Below are positions 25,109-35,794 of a DNA stretch of 48,343 bases, in pieces; positions within the stretch are counted from its first letter, which is position 1, and the number at the start of each line of letters is the position of its first letter. The translations under genes and the position numbers were made by a program. The stretch comes from JAVBRD01 sp031548365. GTDB lineage: Bacteria; Bacillota; Clostridia; Christensenellales; UBA1750. The notes below the pieces were generated by a model. The model saw only the letters and a program-made list of their open reading frames with translations. It did no database searches and was not told the DNA's origin. The DNA is taken from contig JAVBRD010000017.1 in assembly GCA_031548365.1 (NCBI GenBank), positions 1-48,343 on the forward strand, given 5' to 3'.

Positions 25109-27034
25109 ATGAAGACCATACGCATGACCATGGCGCAGGCGCTGCTGCGATTTTTGTCCCAGCAGCACGTGAGCTTTGACGGACACGAGGAACGGTTTAT
25201 CGAAGCGATGTGCGTGCTGTTCGGGCATGGCATCGTGTGCGGCGTCGGGCAGGCGCTCGACGAGGAACCCGGCCTGTTCAAGGTGATACAGGGCAAAAAC
25301 GAGCAGGGCATGGCGCACGTCGCCGCGTCCTACGCCAAGCAGCACAACCGGCGCAAGATCATGCCGTGCGCTTCCTCCATCGGCCCGGGCGCGGCCAACA
25401 TGATCACCGCCGCCGCCACCGCGACGGTCAACAACATCCCGCTTTTGCTCCTGCCCGGGGACGCGTACGCCATCCGCCAGCCCGATCCGGTGCTCCAGCA
25501 AGTCGAGCAGCCCACGAACCTGGGCGTGACGACCAATGACGCGTACAAGCCCGTATGTAAGTACTGGGACCGCGTCTCCCGCCCCGAGCAACTCATGAGC
25601 GCCATGCTCAATGCCATGCGCGTCCTCACCGACCCCGCCGATTGCGGAGCCGTGTGCGTCGCTCTCCCGCAGGACGTGCAGGGCGAAGCGTATGACTATC
25701 CTGAGGAGTTTTTCCAGAAACGCGTGTACCGCATCCCGCGCAACATCCCCGACGACGCGGCGCTCGAGGACGCGGCGGCGCTCATCCTTACAGCCAAGCA
25801 CCCGATCGTGGTGTGCGGCGGAGGGGTGCGCTACAGCGAGGCGGGTGAGGCCCTCGAGCTGTTCTGCGAGCAATTCAGCATTCCTTTCGGTGAGACGCAG
25901 GCCGGGAAAAGCGCGTGTCTGTCCTCACATCCGCTCAACCTGGGCGGTATCGGCGTCACAGGCAACTCGGCCGCCAACACCATCGCCGCGAAGGCCGACG
26001 TGGTCATCGGCGTTGGCACGCGTTTCTCCGACTTCACCACCGCGTCCAAGTCGCTGTTCGCCAACCCGGCGGCGCGCTTTGTATCCATCAACGCGTCCCG
26101 CTTTCACTCGCTGAAGCTGGACAGCGTCTCCCTCGTTGGCGACGCGCGCGCCACGCTCATTGCACTCTCCCGCCTGCTCTCGGAGAAGGATTACCGTTCC
26201 TGCTACAAAAACGAGATCGCTGAAGCCAAGGCCTCATGGGGCGCCGAAATGCGCGCGCTCGCGGACTACCGCTACGGCGATGGTTTTAAGCCGCTTGTGG
26301 ACAACTACGACCCGCGCTCCATCCCTGAGTTCGTGGAGGCGTGCGGTGGCGTGGTCACACAGACGTCGGCCATCGCGCTCATCCGCGACCGCATCGCGGC
26401 GGACGCCATCGTGGTGGGCGCGTCGGGCAGCCTGCCCGGATGCCTCCAGCGCATGTGGACGACCGATACGCGCGACGCGTACAACATGGAGTACGGCTAT
26501 TCCTGCATGGGTTATGAGATCGCGGGCGCGCTCGGTTCCAAGCTCGCCGCGCCCGACCGCGAGGTCTACGCCATGGTGGGCGACGGTTCCTACCTCATGC
26601 TGCACTCCGAGCTGGTCACCGCCGTTCAGGAGGATGTCAAGATCGACGTTTTGCTCTTTGACAACTCCGGTTTCGGATGCATCAACAACCTGCAAATGGA
26701 GCAGGGCATGGACTCAAACGCCACCGAGTTCCGCGAGCGCACGCCTTCCGGCTTAAACGGCCCGCTCATGATCATCGACTATGCCATGTCCGCGCGCGCC
26801 TACGGCCTGGTCACCTACACCGTTCACACGCTCGACGAGCTTGACGCCGCGCTTGACGACGCCCGCAGACAGACGCGTTCCACCCTGATTGACATCAAGA
26901 CGCTGCCCAAGACCATGACGCACGGTTATGGAGCCTGGTGGCATGTGGGCATCGGGGGCGTCTCCGAAAAGGAGTCGGTGCGCGCCGCTCACAAGCGCAG
27001 GAACGAAGGGCTAGGAAAAGCCAGAAAGTACTAA
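25109..27034 (+). CDS. iolD: 3D-(3,5/4)-trihydroxycyclohexane-1,2-dione hydrolase (ThDP-dependent)
   Basis: The 641-aa ThDP enzyme of the acetolactate-synthase fold has an N-terminal Pyr domain with the activating Glu in KNEQGMAHVAASYAKQ, a central domain, and a C-terminal PP domain with GDGSYLMLHSELVTAV...NNSGFGC-like metal/ThDP motif (actual DNSGFGCINN). It opens the six-membered ring of the dione formed by IolE to give 5-deoxy-glucuronate. Ribosome site GGAGG before ATG 25109. Full length for IolD. Confidence 0.95.
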   Translation: MKTIRMTMAQALLRFLSQQHVSFDGHEERFIEAMCVLFGHGIVCGVGQALDEEPGLFKVIQGKNEQGMAHVAASYAKQHNRRKIMPCASSIGPGAANMITAAATATVNNIPLLLLPGDAYAIRQPDPVLQQVEQPTNLGVTTNDAYKPVCKYWDRVSRPEQLMSAMLNAMRVLTDPADCGAVCVALPQDVQGEAYDYPEEFFQKRVYRIPRNIPDDAALEDAAALILTAKHPIVVCGGGVRYSEAGEALELFCEQFSIPFGETQAGKSACLSSHPLNLGGIGVTGNSAANTIAAKADVVIGVGTRFSDFTTASKSLFANPAARFVSINASRFHSLKLDSVSLVGDARATLIALSRLLSEKDYRSCYKNEIAEAKASWGAEMRALADYRYGDGFKPLVDNYDPRSIPEFVEACGGVVTQTSAIALIRDRIAADAIVVGASGSLPGCLQRMWTTDTRDAYNMEYGYSCMGYEIAGALGSKLAAPDREVYAMVGDGSYLMLHSELVTAVQEDVKIDVLLFDNSGFGCINNLQMEQGMDSNATEFRERTPSGLNGPLMIIDYAMSARAYGLVTYTVHTLDELDAALDDARRQTRSTLIDIKTLPKTMTHGYGAWWHVGIGGVSEKESVRAAHKRRNEGLGKARKY

Positions 27035-27075
27035 CCGAGCGGCTGTTAATAGCCCCAGCCAGCGGAGGGGAGCTC

Positions 27076-27449
27076 ATGAGCAAACCTACTTTCGAGACAT
27101 TCCTGATATACTATCAGGGACTGACGGTCGGCCCTGTCGACAAAGTGCACAAGGGTTATACTCTGGCGAAATTCCCCGCGAGTGACTTCCTTGTCGTTAC
27201 GTATGAAGGGCTGACAACGAACGAAGACGCGCTTAAATTCGGAATCGGTGCGGGCTGGAAAACCATCGAAACGCTTGAACCACCTGAAGGGTACTTAAGA
27301 TACGACGGGCCGGGCGCTCCGATCACGGTCATTGAAAAGAGAACAGGGACACGCCAAATGGCAGCAGGTATGAGTTTTGGGTGCCGAGCAGGTATCAACC
27401 TGAACAATCGCCTTCATCAGAAAGGAAGTGCTCCACATGGGTGACTTAA
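27076..27449 (+). pseudogene. GyrI-like small-molecule-binding protein with a probable 1-base frameshift
   Basis: Opens with a good ribosome site (GGAGGGG) and reads MSKPTFETFLIYYQGLTVG...PPEGYLRYDGPGAPITVIEK, which looks like a stand-alone effector-binding (GyrI/AraC C-terminal-type) domain. At 27335-27338 the frame holds GAAAAG; adding one A would give the family-like ending KENRDTPNGSRYEFWVPSRYQ and a stop at 27447. As given, the frame ends at 27444 with an unrelated tail (122 aa). It could be a sensor for an inositol-pathway compound. The lesion is a real mutation or a homopolymer error. Confidence 0.65.
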
Positions 27450-28333
27450 AGGGAGTTAAGCTGGGCATCGCGCCCATCGCGTGGACAAACGACGACATGC
27501 CTGAGCTGGGCGCGGAAAACACGTTCGAGCAGTGCGTCAGCGAAATGGCGCTCGCAGGCTACAAGGGCACCGAGATCGGCAATAAGTACCCGAAAGATCC
27601 CGCTGTGCTCAATCCGAAGCTTTCGATTCGCGGTCTGACGGTGGCGAGCGCGTGGTTTTCATCATTTTTGACGACCAAACCGTTCGAAGAGACTGCCGTG
27701 GCGTTCAAAGCGCACCGCGATTTCCTCAAAGCGGGCGGCGCCAAGGTGATCGTGGTATCCGAGCAGGGGCACAGCATTCAGGGCCAGCCGGAAACACCGG
27801 TATTCGAGAACAAGCCGTCGCTAGACGACGCGGGCTGGGATAAACTCGCGCGTGGCCTTGAGAAACTGGGCGAGCTGGCCGCCGAAAAAGGCATGGCGGT
27901 CGTGTATCACCATCACATGGGAACCGTTGTGCAGACATCGGTGGAAATCGACCGGCTGATGGCCATGACCGATCCCGCGAAGGTATCCCTGCTGTTTGAC
28001 AGCGGGCATCTGAAATACTCGGGCGAAGAGCCTGTCGATGTGCTCATGAAGCACATCGCGCGCGTCAAGCACGTCCACTTAAAAGACATCCGGCCCGAGG
28101 TCGTGGCGCAGGTCAAGGCACAGAAGCTCTCCTTCCTCAAGGGGGTGCGCATGGGCGCGTTTACCGTCCCCGGGGATGGCTGTATCGACTTTTCCCCCAT
28201 TTTCAAAGCGCTCTCGGACGCGGGCTACGAAGGCTGGTGGGTGGTCGAGGCCGAGCAGGACCCGGCCATCGCCAACCCGCTGGAGTACGCGGTCAAAGCG
28301 CGCAAATACATCGCCGACAAGGCGGGGATATAA
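27437..28333 (+). CDS. iolE: 2-keto-myo-inositol (inosose) dehydratase
   Basis: The 298-aa TIM-barrel protein of the xylose isomerase-like family has LGIAPIAWTNDDMPELG at the N-terminus, YHHHMGTVVQ, FDSGHLKYSGE and HVHLKDIRPE as metal-binding strands, and GWWVVEAEQDPA near the end, all typical of IolE. It dehydrates scyllo-inosose to the trihydroxycyclohexanedione used by IolD. ATG at 27437 lies behind AAGGAAG, inside the end of the preceding broken gene. Confidence 0.95.
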   Translation: MGDLKGVKLGIAPIAWTNDDMPELGAENTFEQCVSEMALAGYKGTEIGNKYPKDPAVLNPKLSIRGLTVASAWFSSFLTTKPFEETAVAFKAHRDFLKAGGAKVIVVSEQGHSIQGQPETPVFENKPSLDDAGWDKLARGLEKLGELAAEKGMAVVYHHHMGTVVQTSVEIDRLMAMTDPAKVSLLFDSGHLKYSGEEPVDVLMKHIARVKHVHLKDIRPEVVAQVKAQKLSFLKGVRMGAFTVPGDGCIDFSPIFKALSDAGYEGWWVVEAEQDPAIANPLEYAVKARKYIADKAGI

Positions 28334-28348
28334 GGCGGAGGAATGCAG

Positions 28349-29857
28349 ATGGCAGTCGAGAAGTTGAAGGTATTCATCGGCGGGCAGTACGTCGAGTCCA
28401 AGACACAGAAGCATGTCAACGTGTACGATCCGAGCACGGGAGAGATCACCGCTCAAAGCCCGTGCTGCACAAGCGCCGAGGTGGAGAGCGCGATCGCGTC
28501 GGCCAAGGCGGCGTACGTCAAATGGTCGGCAACGCCCCCCATGAAGCGCGCGCAGATCATGTTCCGCGTGCGCGAGCTCATTGACGAGCGCATGGACGAG
28601 CTGACGCTGTGCGTCGCGCGCGAGAACGGCAAGGTCTGGGAAGAGGCCAAGGGCGATGTGCTCAAGGCTAAGGAAGCAACCGAGCACGCGTGCTCCATCC
28701 CCACGCTCATGATGGGCGAGTCACTCATGGACGCGTCCGCCGGTTTTGACACGGTGCTTTACCGCGAGCCGCTGGGCGTGTTCGCGGGCATCGCGCCCTT
28801 TAACTTCCCCGCGATGATCCCCATGGGCTGGATGGCGCCGCTGTGCATCGCTTCGGGCAACACCATGGTCATCAAGGCATCCAGCATCACACCCGTGACC
28901 GCGCTCAAGTTCGCTCAGCTTTACAAGGACGCGGGCTTGCCCGACGGCGTCCTCAACGTCGTCACCTGCTCGCGCGTGGAAGCAGAGCTCTTCCTGACCC
29001 ACCCCGACGTCAAGGGCGTGACGTTCGTGGGCTCCACCGCTGTCGGAAAGCACATCTACCAAACCGCTGCGGCCAACGGAAAACGCGTCCAGGCGCTGTG
29101 CGAGGCCAAGAATCACGCGCTGGTGCTTGCTGACGCGCCCATCGACCGCACGGCGGCAGGCATCGTCAACGCAGCGTTCGGGTGCGCGGGCGAGCGCTGT
29201 ATGGCGCTCCCGGCTGTGGTTGTGGAGGAAAGCATCGCAGATGCGCTCGTGGCCAAGCTCGTGGAGCTGACCAAGGGATTGAAACTCGGTCCGGCGTACG
29301 ACAAGACATCCACGCTCGGGCCGCTGGTGACGGCGGAGCACAGAAAATTCGTGGAAGGCTGGATCGAGACGGGTCTCCGCGAGGGTGCCCGAATCATGCT
29401 GGACGGCCGCAATGCGACCGTGGCCGGTTTTGAGAAAGGCTTTTACCTCGGCCCGACCATTTTTGACAACGTCACCGAGGAGATGACCGTGGGCGCGCAG
29501 GAGGTCTTCGGACCGGTACTGTGCATCAAGCGCGTGAAGTCCTTCTCCGAGGGTCTCGCGCTCATGAACCGCAACCCCTTCGCCAATGGCTCGGTCATCT
29601 TCACGCAAAACGGCTATTACGCGCGCGAGTTCACCCGCCACACGCACGGCGGCATGGTGGGCGTCAACGTGGGCATCCCCGTTCCGGTGGGCGTATTCCC
29701 CTTCGCGGGACACAAGGACAGCTTCTTTGGCGACCTGCACTGCCTTGGAAAAGACGCCGTGCGATTCTACACCGAATCCAAGTGCGTGACGTCGCGCTGG
29801 TTCGATGAAGATGAAATGAAGCGCACAAAGGTCAGCACTTGGGACGGTACGATTTAG
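28349..29857 (+). CDS. iolA: (Methyl)malonate-semialdehyde dehydrogenase, CoA-acylating
   Basis: The 502-aa aldehyde dehydrogenase family protein has APFNFPAMIPMGWMAPL, GSTAVGKHIYQTAA (NAD binding) and the catalytic-Cys region GCAGERCMALP, the form typical of MmsA/IolA. Converts malonate semialdehyde to acetyl-CoA and CO2, closing the inositol pathway. ATG at 28349 is 7 bases from GGAGG; an ATG 6 bases earlier would be too close. Followed by a strong terminator, so it ends the operon. Confidence 0.95.
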   Translation: MAVEKLKVFIGGQYVESKTQKHVNVYDPSTGEITAQSPCCTSAEVESAIASAKAAYVKWSATPPMKRAQIMFRVRELIDERMDELTLCVARENGKVWEEAKGDVLKAKEATEHACSIPTLMMGESLMDASAGFDTVLYREPLGVFAGIAPFNFPAMIPMGWMAPLCIASGNTMVIKASSITPVTALKFAQLYKDAGLPDGVLNVVTCSRVEAELFLTHPDVKGVTFVGSTAVGKHIYQTAAANGKRVQALCEAKNHALVLADAPIDRTAAGIVNAAFGCAGERCMALPAVVVEESIADALVAKLVELTKGLKLGPAYDKTSTLGPLVTAEHRKFVEGWIETGLREGARIMLDGRNATVAGFEKGFYLGPTIFDNVTEEMTVGAQEVFGPVLCIKRVKSFSEGLALMNRNPFANGSVIFTQNGYYAREFTRHTHGGMVGVNVGIPVPVGVFPFAGHKDSFFGDLHCLGKDAVRFYTESKCVTSRWFDEDEMKRTKVSTWDGTI

Positions 29858-29881
29858 CGAACTTTCTCGCTCACCGCGACA

Positions 29882-29916
29882 ACAGCAGTTCGACACTGAT
29901 GAACTGCTGTTTTTTT
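29882..29916 (+). terminator. Terminator of the iol operon
   Basis: Perfect 10-bp stem acagcagttc / gaactgctgt, 9-base loop, then TTTTTT. Confidence 0.92.
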
Positions 29917-30301
29917 ATTGCGAATCTCTTGTTTTTTTTGCATTTATGTATAATAAAACTAAGGGGAAAAGGGGGGAGCGCCCATGGGCTACCTTGTTTC
30001 TTTACATTCAGTGGACACCCATCATGACACTGGAAATATATGGAGGGATTGGTTTGAGTAAGTCGCACAGGAAATCGCAACATCAATCATTGTAATTCTA
30101 ACATTGTTTATGGTGTATTCTCTCGGGATCCAAAGCGCGCGCCTGGACCCTTCTTTCAGGGCACAGCCAATTCTCGTCTCCGTCGACATTGAAGTGGTTT
30201 TACACGAAAAACGGAACAATCTCCTATGATAGTGAATAACTACGGCTATCACAGGATGATATCAGCGGTGTTCGTGAAGCCTATAATTAGGAGGTAATGC
30301 C
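29917..30301 (+). pseudogene. AT-richer gap holding a probable interrupted small membrane-protein gene
   Basis: A TATAAT (29949-29954) follows a T-rich stretch, then a strong ribosome site (AAGGGGGGAG) and ATG at 29984. The frame reads 25 codons to a TAA (30059-30061). It then stays open, in the same frame, for 55 more codons to 30229, including a clear membrane segment ATSIIVILTLFMVYSLGI. The simplest reading is an 80-residue membrane protein broken by one nonsense codon; translation of only the 25-residue piece is the alternative. The end of the gap carries AGGAGG for the next gene. Confidence 0.45.
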
Positions 30302-30826
30302 ATGATAAACAAGTGGCTAGAACGCATTGTGGTGACACTCTGTGATCTGGTCGTCGCGTTGTCGGTGTATCTTGCGACACCGGGTTTCCATCCAATCAAA
30401 AACTCCTTTGTCGCCGTACCGCTTTCATCATCACCAGAGGAGTTGTTGGCAAAAACCGACTTTATCATTGAGGGAACCCCGGTGGGCAGAAAAAGAACCG
30501 TCAGCGACGGTCCTGTAGCTTTTGAAGTCACGTGCGTCAAAGTAGCGGACATGTTTCGCGGGAAAAGCAAACTCAATGAAATTGAGATCGTTCAAACCAG
30601 GGGATTGTGAAAACGATATCCCGCTAAAGAATTGCCAAAATTATGTGCTTCTCCTTCAACCCTATCAACCGGGACTCGCCGCGCTGGAGGGAACCTACAT
30701 TTGTACCGACACCTACTATGACGTTTACAAAAAAATGACAGCGGCGAGTTGGCCGGGGTGAACGACAAGGACAACAGCAGGGCAAATGCTGTCAAAAGCG
30801 AAATGGCGAAAGCAAAATCGAACTAA
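30302..30826 (+). pseudogene. Membrane-anchored/secreted protein gene with two frame lesions
   Basis: AGGAGG and ATG 30302 open a frame with an N-terminal hydrophobic segment (VVTLCDLVVALSVYLATPG). It then reads EELLAKTDFIIEGTPVGRKR and continues to a stop at 30610. Removing one G from GGGG (30600-30603) joins it to a second frame, DCENDIPLKNCQNYVLLLQP. Adding one A to the A7 run (30729-30735) joins that to a third, NDSGELAGVNDKDNSRANA, ending at TAA 30824-30826. The joined ~175-aa protein resembles small exported beta-rich proteins with a 'KVADMFRGKS...VLLLQPY' pattern, no named family. Pseudogene or homopolymer read errors. Confidence 0.6.
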
Positions 30827-30860
30827 CGCATCATATAAAACCTGATTGCGCACCCGCGGA

Positions 30861-31901
30861 TCACAGCTTAAAAACGTGATTCTCGGGTGCGGTCAATTTC
30901 AACAGAATCTCCTTAAGCCGCAGAACGTTTTCGGGCGGTGTTTTCGCGCTTACGATGCCGCAGCCGAAGATGAACTTTTCGTAGCCATAGCAGTCGGACA
31001 CAACGCGCGACGTCTGCTCACGAAGAACCTCCTCATCGCCCGTTTCAACGGCTTTCGACTCGATGCTCGCGCGCAGCGTCGCGCCGCGCGCCGCGCACAG
31101 CTCTCTGAAGCGGACACGGTCGGTCTGATAATCGGCCATGATCAATGAGGATCCGCAATCGAGCATGTCTCCGGCGATCGCGCCGGTATCCCCGCCCGAT
31201 ATCAGCGCCACACCCGTCGCGCCCGCGGCCTTGAGCTTGCCGATCAGCGCGCGCTCGTGGATAGTCACAAAGCTTTTGAACATCTTCGGGGAGAGCAGGG
31301 GCGGCGCGATCCACGACTCGTTGACGGCCACGCCCGCGCCTGATTTGAGGAACGCGGAGCCGAACCCCGCCGCGACATCCACGCAAAACGACATGAGTTC
31401 AGCCGCCGACTCGGGCGCATCCAGCAGGTCGTCAATCATGCCCTCGAAGCCGCGCAGGAGTGCGGCCAGCGAAAAGGGCCCGACCACGGCGCCGCTCACA
31501 GGAACATCGCCGCCATACGCCTGCTGCACCTTGGCGACAGCTTCCGCGATCACGGGCATGCGCCCGCTTCGCGCAGGGTCGGGCGGGGCAAGATCGCCTT
31601 TTTTGTAGGGCGCGTTCAGGAGCGGCCCGCACAACGCGGGCATGTCCCCGCCAAAGTCCACGCGCGCGCCCAGCGCCTCCGCCTCAATGTTGTAGATGTC
31701 CGCGCCCACCGCCATCAAATCGTGGCTGTACATCTCGCGGGCAGCGGACTGCGCGAAAAAAAGCTTGTCCGCGTCCTGAGCGATTTCGGCCACGGTGTAC
31801 CCGGCCAGGGACGCCGCGTGCTCATAAATCGTGGGCACAAAGGGCACACGCTCGGGCCTTTGGCCGCGCGCCATGGCCGCGAACAGTTCCTTGGATGTCA
31901 T
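30861..31901 (-). CDS. Uroporphyrinogen-decarboxylase-family protein (MtaA/CmuA-like)
   Basis: The 346-aa TIM-barrel protein of the UroD superfamily has RPERVPFVPTIYEHAA near the N-terminus, a glycine-rich GAVVGPFSLAALL strand, and C-terminal IFGCGIVSAKTPPENVLRLKEIL. In anaerobes many such proteins are corrinoid-dependent methyltransferases rather than haem enzymes; no corrinoid protein or haem gene lies nearby, so the methyl donor is unknown. ATG 31901 overlaps the HAD stop (ATGA) with GGAGG inside the HAD gene, making the pair translationally coupled. Confidence 0.85.
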   Translation of the reverse strand: MTSKELFAAMARGQRPERVPFVPTIYEHAASLAGYTVAEIAQDADKLFFAQSAAREMYSHDLMAVGADIYNIEAEALGARVDFGGDMPALCGPLLNAPYKKGDLAPPDPARSGRMPVIAEAVAKVQQAYGGDVPVSGAVVGPFSLAALLRGFEGMIDDLLDAPESAAELMSFCVDVAAGFGSAFLKSGAGVAVNESWIAPPLLSPKMFKSFVTIHERALIGKLKAAGATGVALISGGDTGAIAGDMLDCGSSLIMADYQTDRVRFRELCAARGATLRASIESKAVETGDEEVLREQTSRVVSDCYGYEKFIFGCGIVSAKTPPENVLRLKEILLKLTAPENHVFKL

Positions 31902-32632
31902 GCCTCCACCTCCGGGCAAAACAGGGATCGGTGGGCGTCCAGCCAGCGTCCCACGCCGTCGTCGTCGTTGCGCGGCGCGTGCTCGGAGAAGCGTTCGAGC
32001 ACCGAGGACGTGCCATTGCTCATCACCACCGCCAACCCGCAGCCTTCCAGCATGGGCAGGTCGTTGTTGTCATCACCGATCGCGATGGCGTCTTTCGCGT
32101 CGATTCCCCAGTGGTCGAGCAGCTTTTGTATCCCGGTCATCTTGTTCACGCCCGCTCTGGCCATGATCGCGAGCGCCCCCTGATCAACAATCACTGCGTC
32201 CATGCTCCCGGGCAACGCGCCGAGGAGAGCCTCAGCCGGGAACCTCTCCGTCAGCGGAATATAGAGCTTGTACGCGTCGTTCGGCTCCGCCGGGTCGTAG
32301 GGCCGCGTCGGGTCGTCCAGCGCCCAGCGCGCGCCAACCGCGCCCAGTTCGGTGAAGCGCGCCATCACTTCTGCGATCTCATCAGCGCGGATCACATCGC
32401 CCGAAAACAGCTGCCCCGCGACCTCGATCCTCGCTCCATTGTGCTGCACCAGCGCGTCGTAGCAGTCAAATCCCGCAAGCTTGGCCCTACCCGACGCGCC
32501 GCGCGCCGTGGCGACCACGACCTTGACGCCCACCGCGCGCAGTCCCGCCAGCACCTCCGCCGAGTACGCCGAAACCGCGCCCCCGCTTTTAAGGAGTGTG
32601 CGGTCCATATCCACCGCAACCAGTCGAAACAC
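31898..32632 (-). CDS. Cof-type HAD phosphatase with Arg in motif I
   Basis: The 244-aa HAD IIB protein has motif I DMDRTLLKSG, with Arg where Gly is usual (DxDGT), a C2 cap, a catalytic Lys in YKLYIP or NKMTGIQ, and motif IV IGDDNNDLPMLEGCGLAVVMSNGT. Both acidic residues of motif I are kept, so activity is plausible. GTG start at 32632 with GGGGTGA upstream. It follows dnaJ by 63 bases and is coupled to the UroD-family gene. Substrate unknown. Confidence 0.87.
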   Translation of the reverse strand: MFRLVAVDMDRTLLKSGGAVSAYSAEVLAGLRAVGVKVVVATARGASGRAKLAGFDCYDALVQHNGARIEVAGQLFSGDVIRADEIAEVMARFTELGAVGARWALDDPTRPYDPAEPNDAYKLYIPLTERFPAEALLGALPGSMDAVIVDQGALAIMARAGVNKMTGIQKLLDHWGIDAKDAIAIGDDNNDLPMLEGCGLAVVMSNGTSSVLERFSEHAPRNDDDGVGRWLDAHRSLFCPEVEA

Positions 32633-32656
32633 AGCTTCACCCCATCTTCGCCACGC

Positions 32657-32693
32657 AACGGGAGGACCGCCCGGAATGCCGGCAGTCCTCCTT
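32657..32693 (-). other. Inverted repeat between dnaJ and the HAD gene
   Basis: Minus strand GGAGGACTGCC / GGCGGTCCTCC pairs over 11 bases (one T-G wobble) just after the dnaJ stop, but has no T-run. It may be a weak terminator or an mRNA processing hairpin separating the chaperone genes from the two genes below. Confidence 0.45.
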
Positions 32694-32695
32694 GG

Positions 32696-33823
32696 CTATG
32701 ACTTGAACTTTTCAAAAAAACCCGATTTTCTCTTCTCCGTCGCGTTTTTTTCGGTCAACCCCTGATCAAACTGACGCAGGACTTCCTTTTGCGCCTCGGA
32801 GAGTCTCTTGGGCACTTCCACGCCGACTTTGACATATAAATCACCCTTGGCTCCTCCGCGAAGCGCGGGCACGCCCTTGCCCTTGATGCGAAACACGGTG
32901 CCGGGCTGCGTTCCTTCGGGGATGCTCTGCGGCGCGGCACCATCCAGCGTCTGGACGTCAATCTCACAGCCCAGCGCAACCTGCGGGAAGGAGAGCGTGA
33001 TGTCGCAGTAAAGGTCGGTGCCCTCGCGGCGAAACAGCTTGTGCGGCTTAACGGTCAGGAACACGTAAAGGTCGCCCGGAGGGCCTCCGCGCACGCCCGC
33101 CTCGCCCTCTCCGCGCAGAGAAATGTTCTGCCCGTTATCAACGCCGGCGGGGACGCTGAGCTTGATCTGGCGTGTTTTACGCACGCGGCCGCGCCCCGCG
33201 CACGTCGTGCACGGATCCGTGACAATCGTGCCCTTGCCCCTGCACTTGTCGCAGGGTTTCGCCGTGCTGAAGCGGCCGAACGCGGTCTGCTGCACAACAT
33301 TAACGCGCCCCGTGCCACCGCAGGCCGAACACGGCGCGGGCGGCGATCCGCTCTTTGTTCCATGCCCGCCACATGTGTCGCAGTTTTCTTCACGCTGTAT
33401 GTTGAACTCCTTGTGGACGCCGAAAACGGCCTCCTCAAAAGTGAGCGTCATGTCATAACGCAGGTCGCGGCCAGCTTCGGGCGCGTTCGCGCGCCTGCCG
33501 CCGCCTCCGAATCCGCCGCCGAAGAATGTCTCAAAGATATCCTCAAAGTCGGCGCTTCCATAGCCCGCACCTCCGCCAAAGCCGCCGCCCCCGCCAGCGC
33601 CGGGCTGATCATGCCCAAACTGGTCGTAGCGCGCGCGCCTCTGGTCGTCGCTCAAGACCTCGTAAGCCTCGCTGACTTCGCGGAATTTTCCCTCGGCGTC
33701 CTTGTTGCCGGGGTTGACATCGGGGTGATACTGTTTGGCCAGCTTGCGATATGCCGACTTGATCTCCTCGCCCGTCGCGCCTTTCTTGACGCCGAGCACA
33801 TCATAAAAGTCTCGTTTGTCCAC
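32696..33823 (-). CDS. dnaJ: Chaperone protein DnaJ
   Basis: Full-length 375-aa type I DnaJ: J-domain with HPD (YHPDVNPGN), a Gly/Phe-rich linker (about 75-115), four CxxCxGxG-type zinc motifs (CDTCGGHG, CSACGGTG, CDKCRGKG, CTTCAGRG) and a C-terminal substrate domain. It delivers unfolded proteins to DnaK and stimulates its ATPase. Start is GTG 33823 with GGGAGGGTGA upstream. Last chaperone gene of the CIRCE operon. Confidence 0.97.
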   Translation of the reverse strand: MDKRDFYDVLGVKKGATGEEIKSAYRKLAKQYHPDVNPGNKDAEGKFREVSEAYEVLSDDQRRARYDQFGHDQPGAGGGGGFGGGAGYGSADFEDIFETFFGGGFGGGGRRANAPEAGRDLRYDMTLTFEEAVFGVHKEFNIQREENCDTCGGHGTKSGSPPAPCSACGGTGRVNVVQQTAFGRFSTAKPCDKCRGKGTIVTDPCTTCAGRGRVRKTRQIKLSVPAGVDNGQNISLRGEGEAGVRGGPPGDLYVFLTVKPHKLFRREGTDLYCDITLSFPQVALGCEIDVQTLDGAAPQSIPEGTQPGTVFRIKGKGVPALRGGAKGDLYVKVGVEVPKRLSEAQKEVLRQFDQGLTEKNATEKRKSGFFEKFKS

Positions 33824-33857
33824 GCGTCACCCTCCCGTGCCGGAATGCACTCCATAG

Positions 33858-33886
33858 CCGGAACGCCCGCTGGGCGGGCGTTCCGG
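33858..33886. other. Very stable hairpin between dnaK and dnaJ
   Basis: Perfect 13-bp inverted repeat ccggaacgcccgc / gcgggcgttccgg with a 3-base loop and no T-run. It may protect dnaK mRNA or reduce read-through into dnaJ. Its arms recur at 48113-48136. Confidence 0.8.
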
Positions 33887-33898
33887 GCTGCGGATGCT

Positions 33899-35734
<1,836 letters not shown>

Positions 35735-35794
35735 GATCTTTCCTCCGTTCAAGTATGCTTTATCATGAAGCTGTGAGTTTGGCGTGTTCTTTCC

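Noticed and set aside
30059..30061. Stop-codon read-through or recoding in the 29984 frame
   Set aside because: The stop is TAA, not TGA, and no recoding structure is visible; nonsense mutation is simpler.
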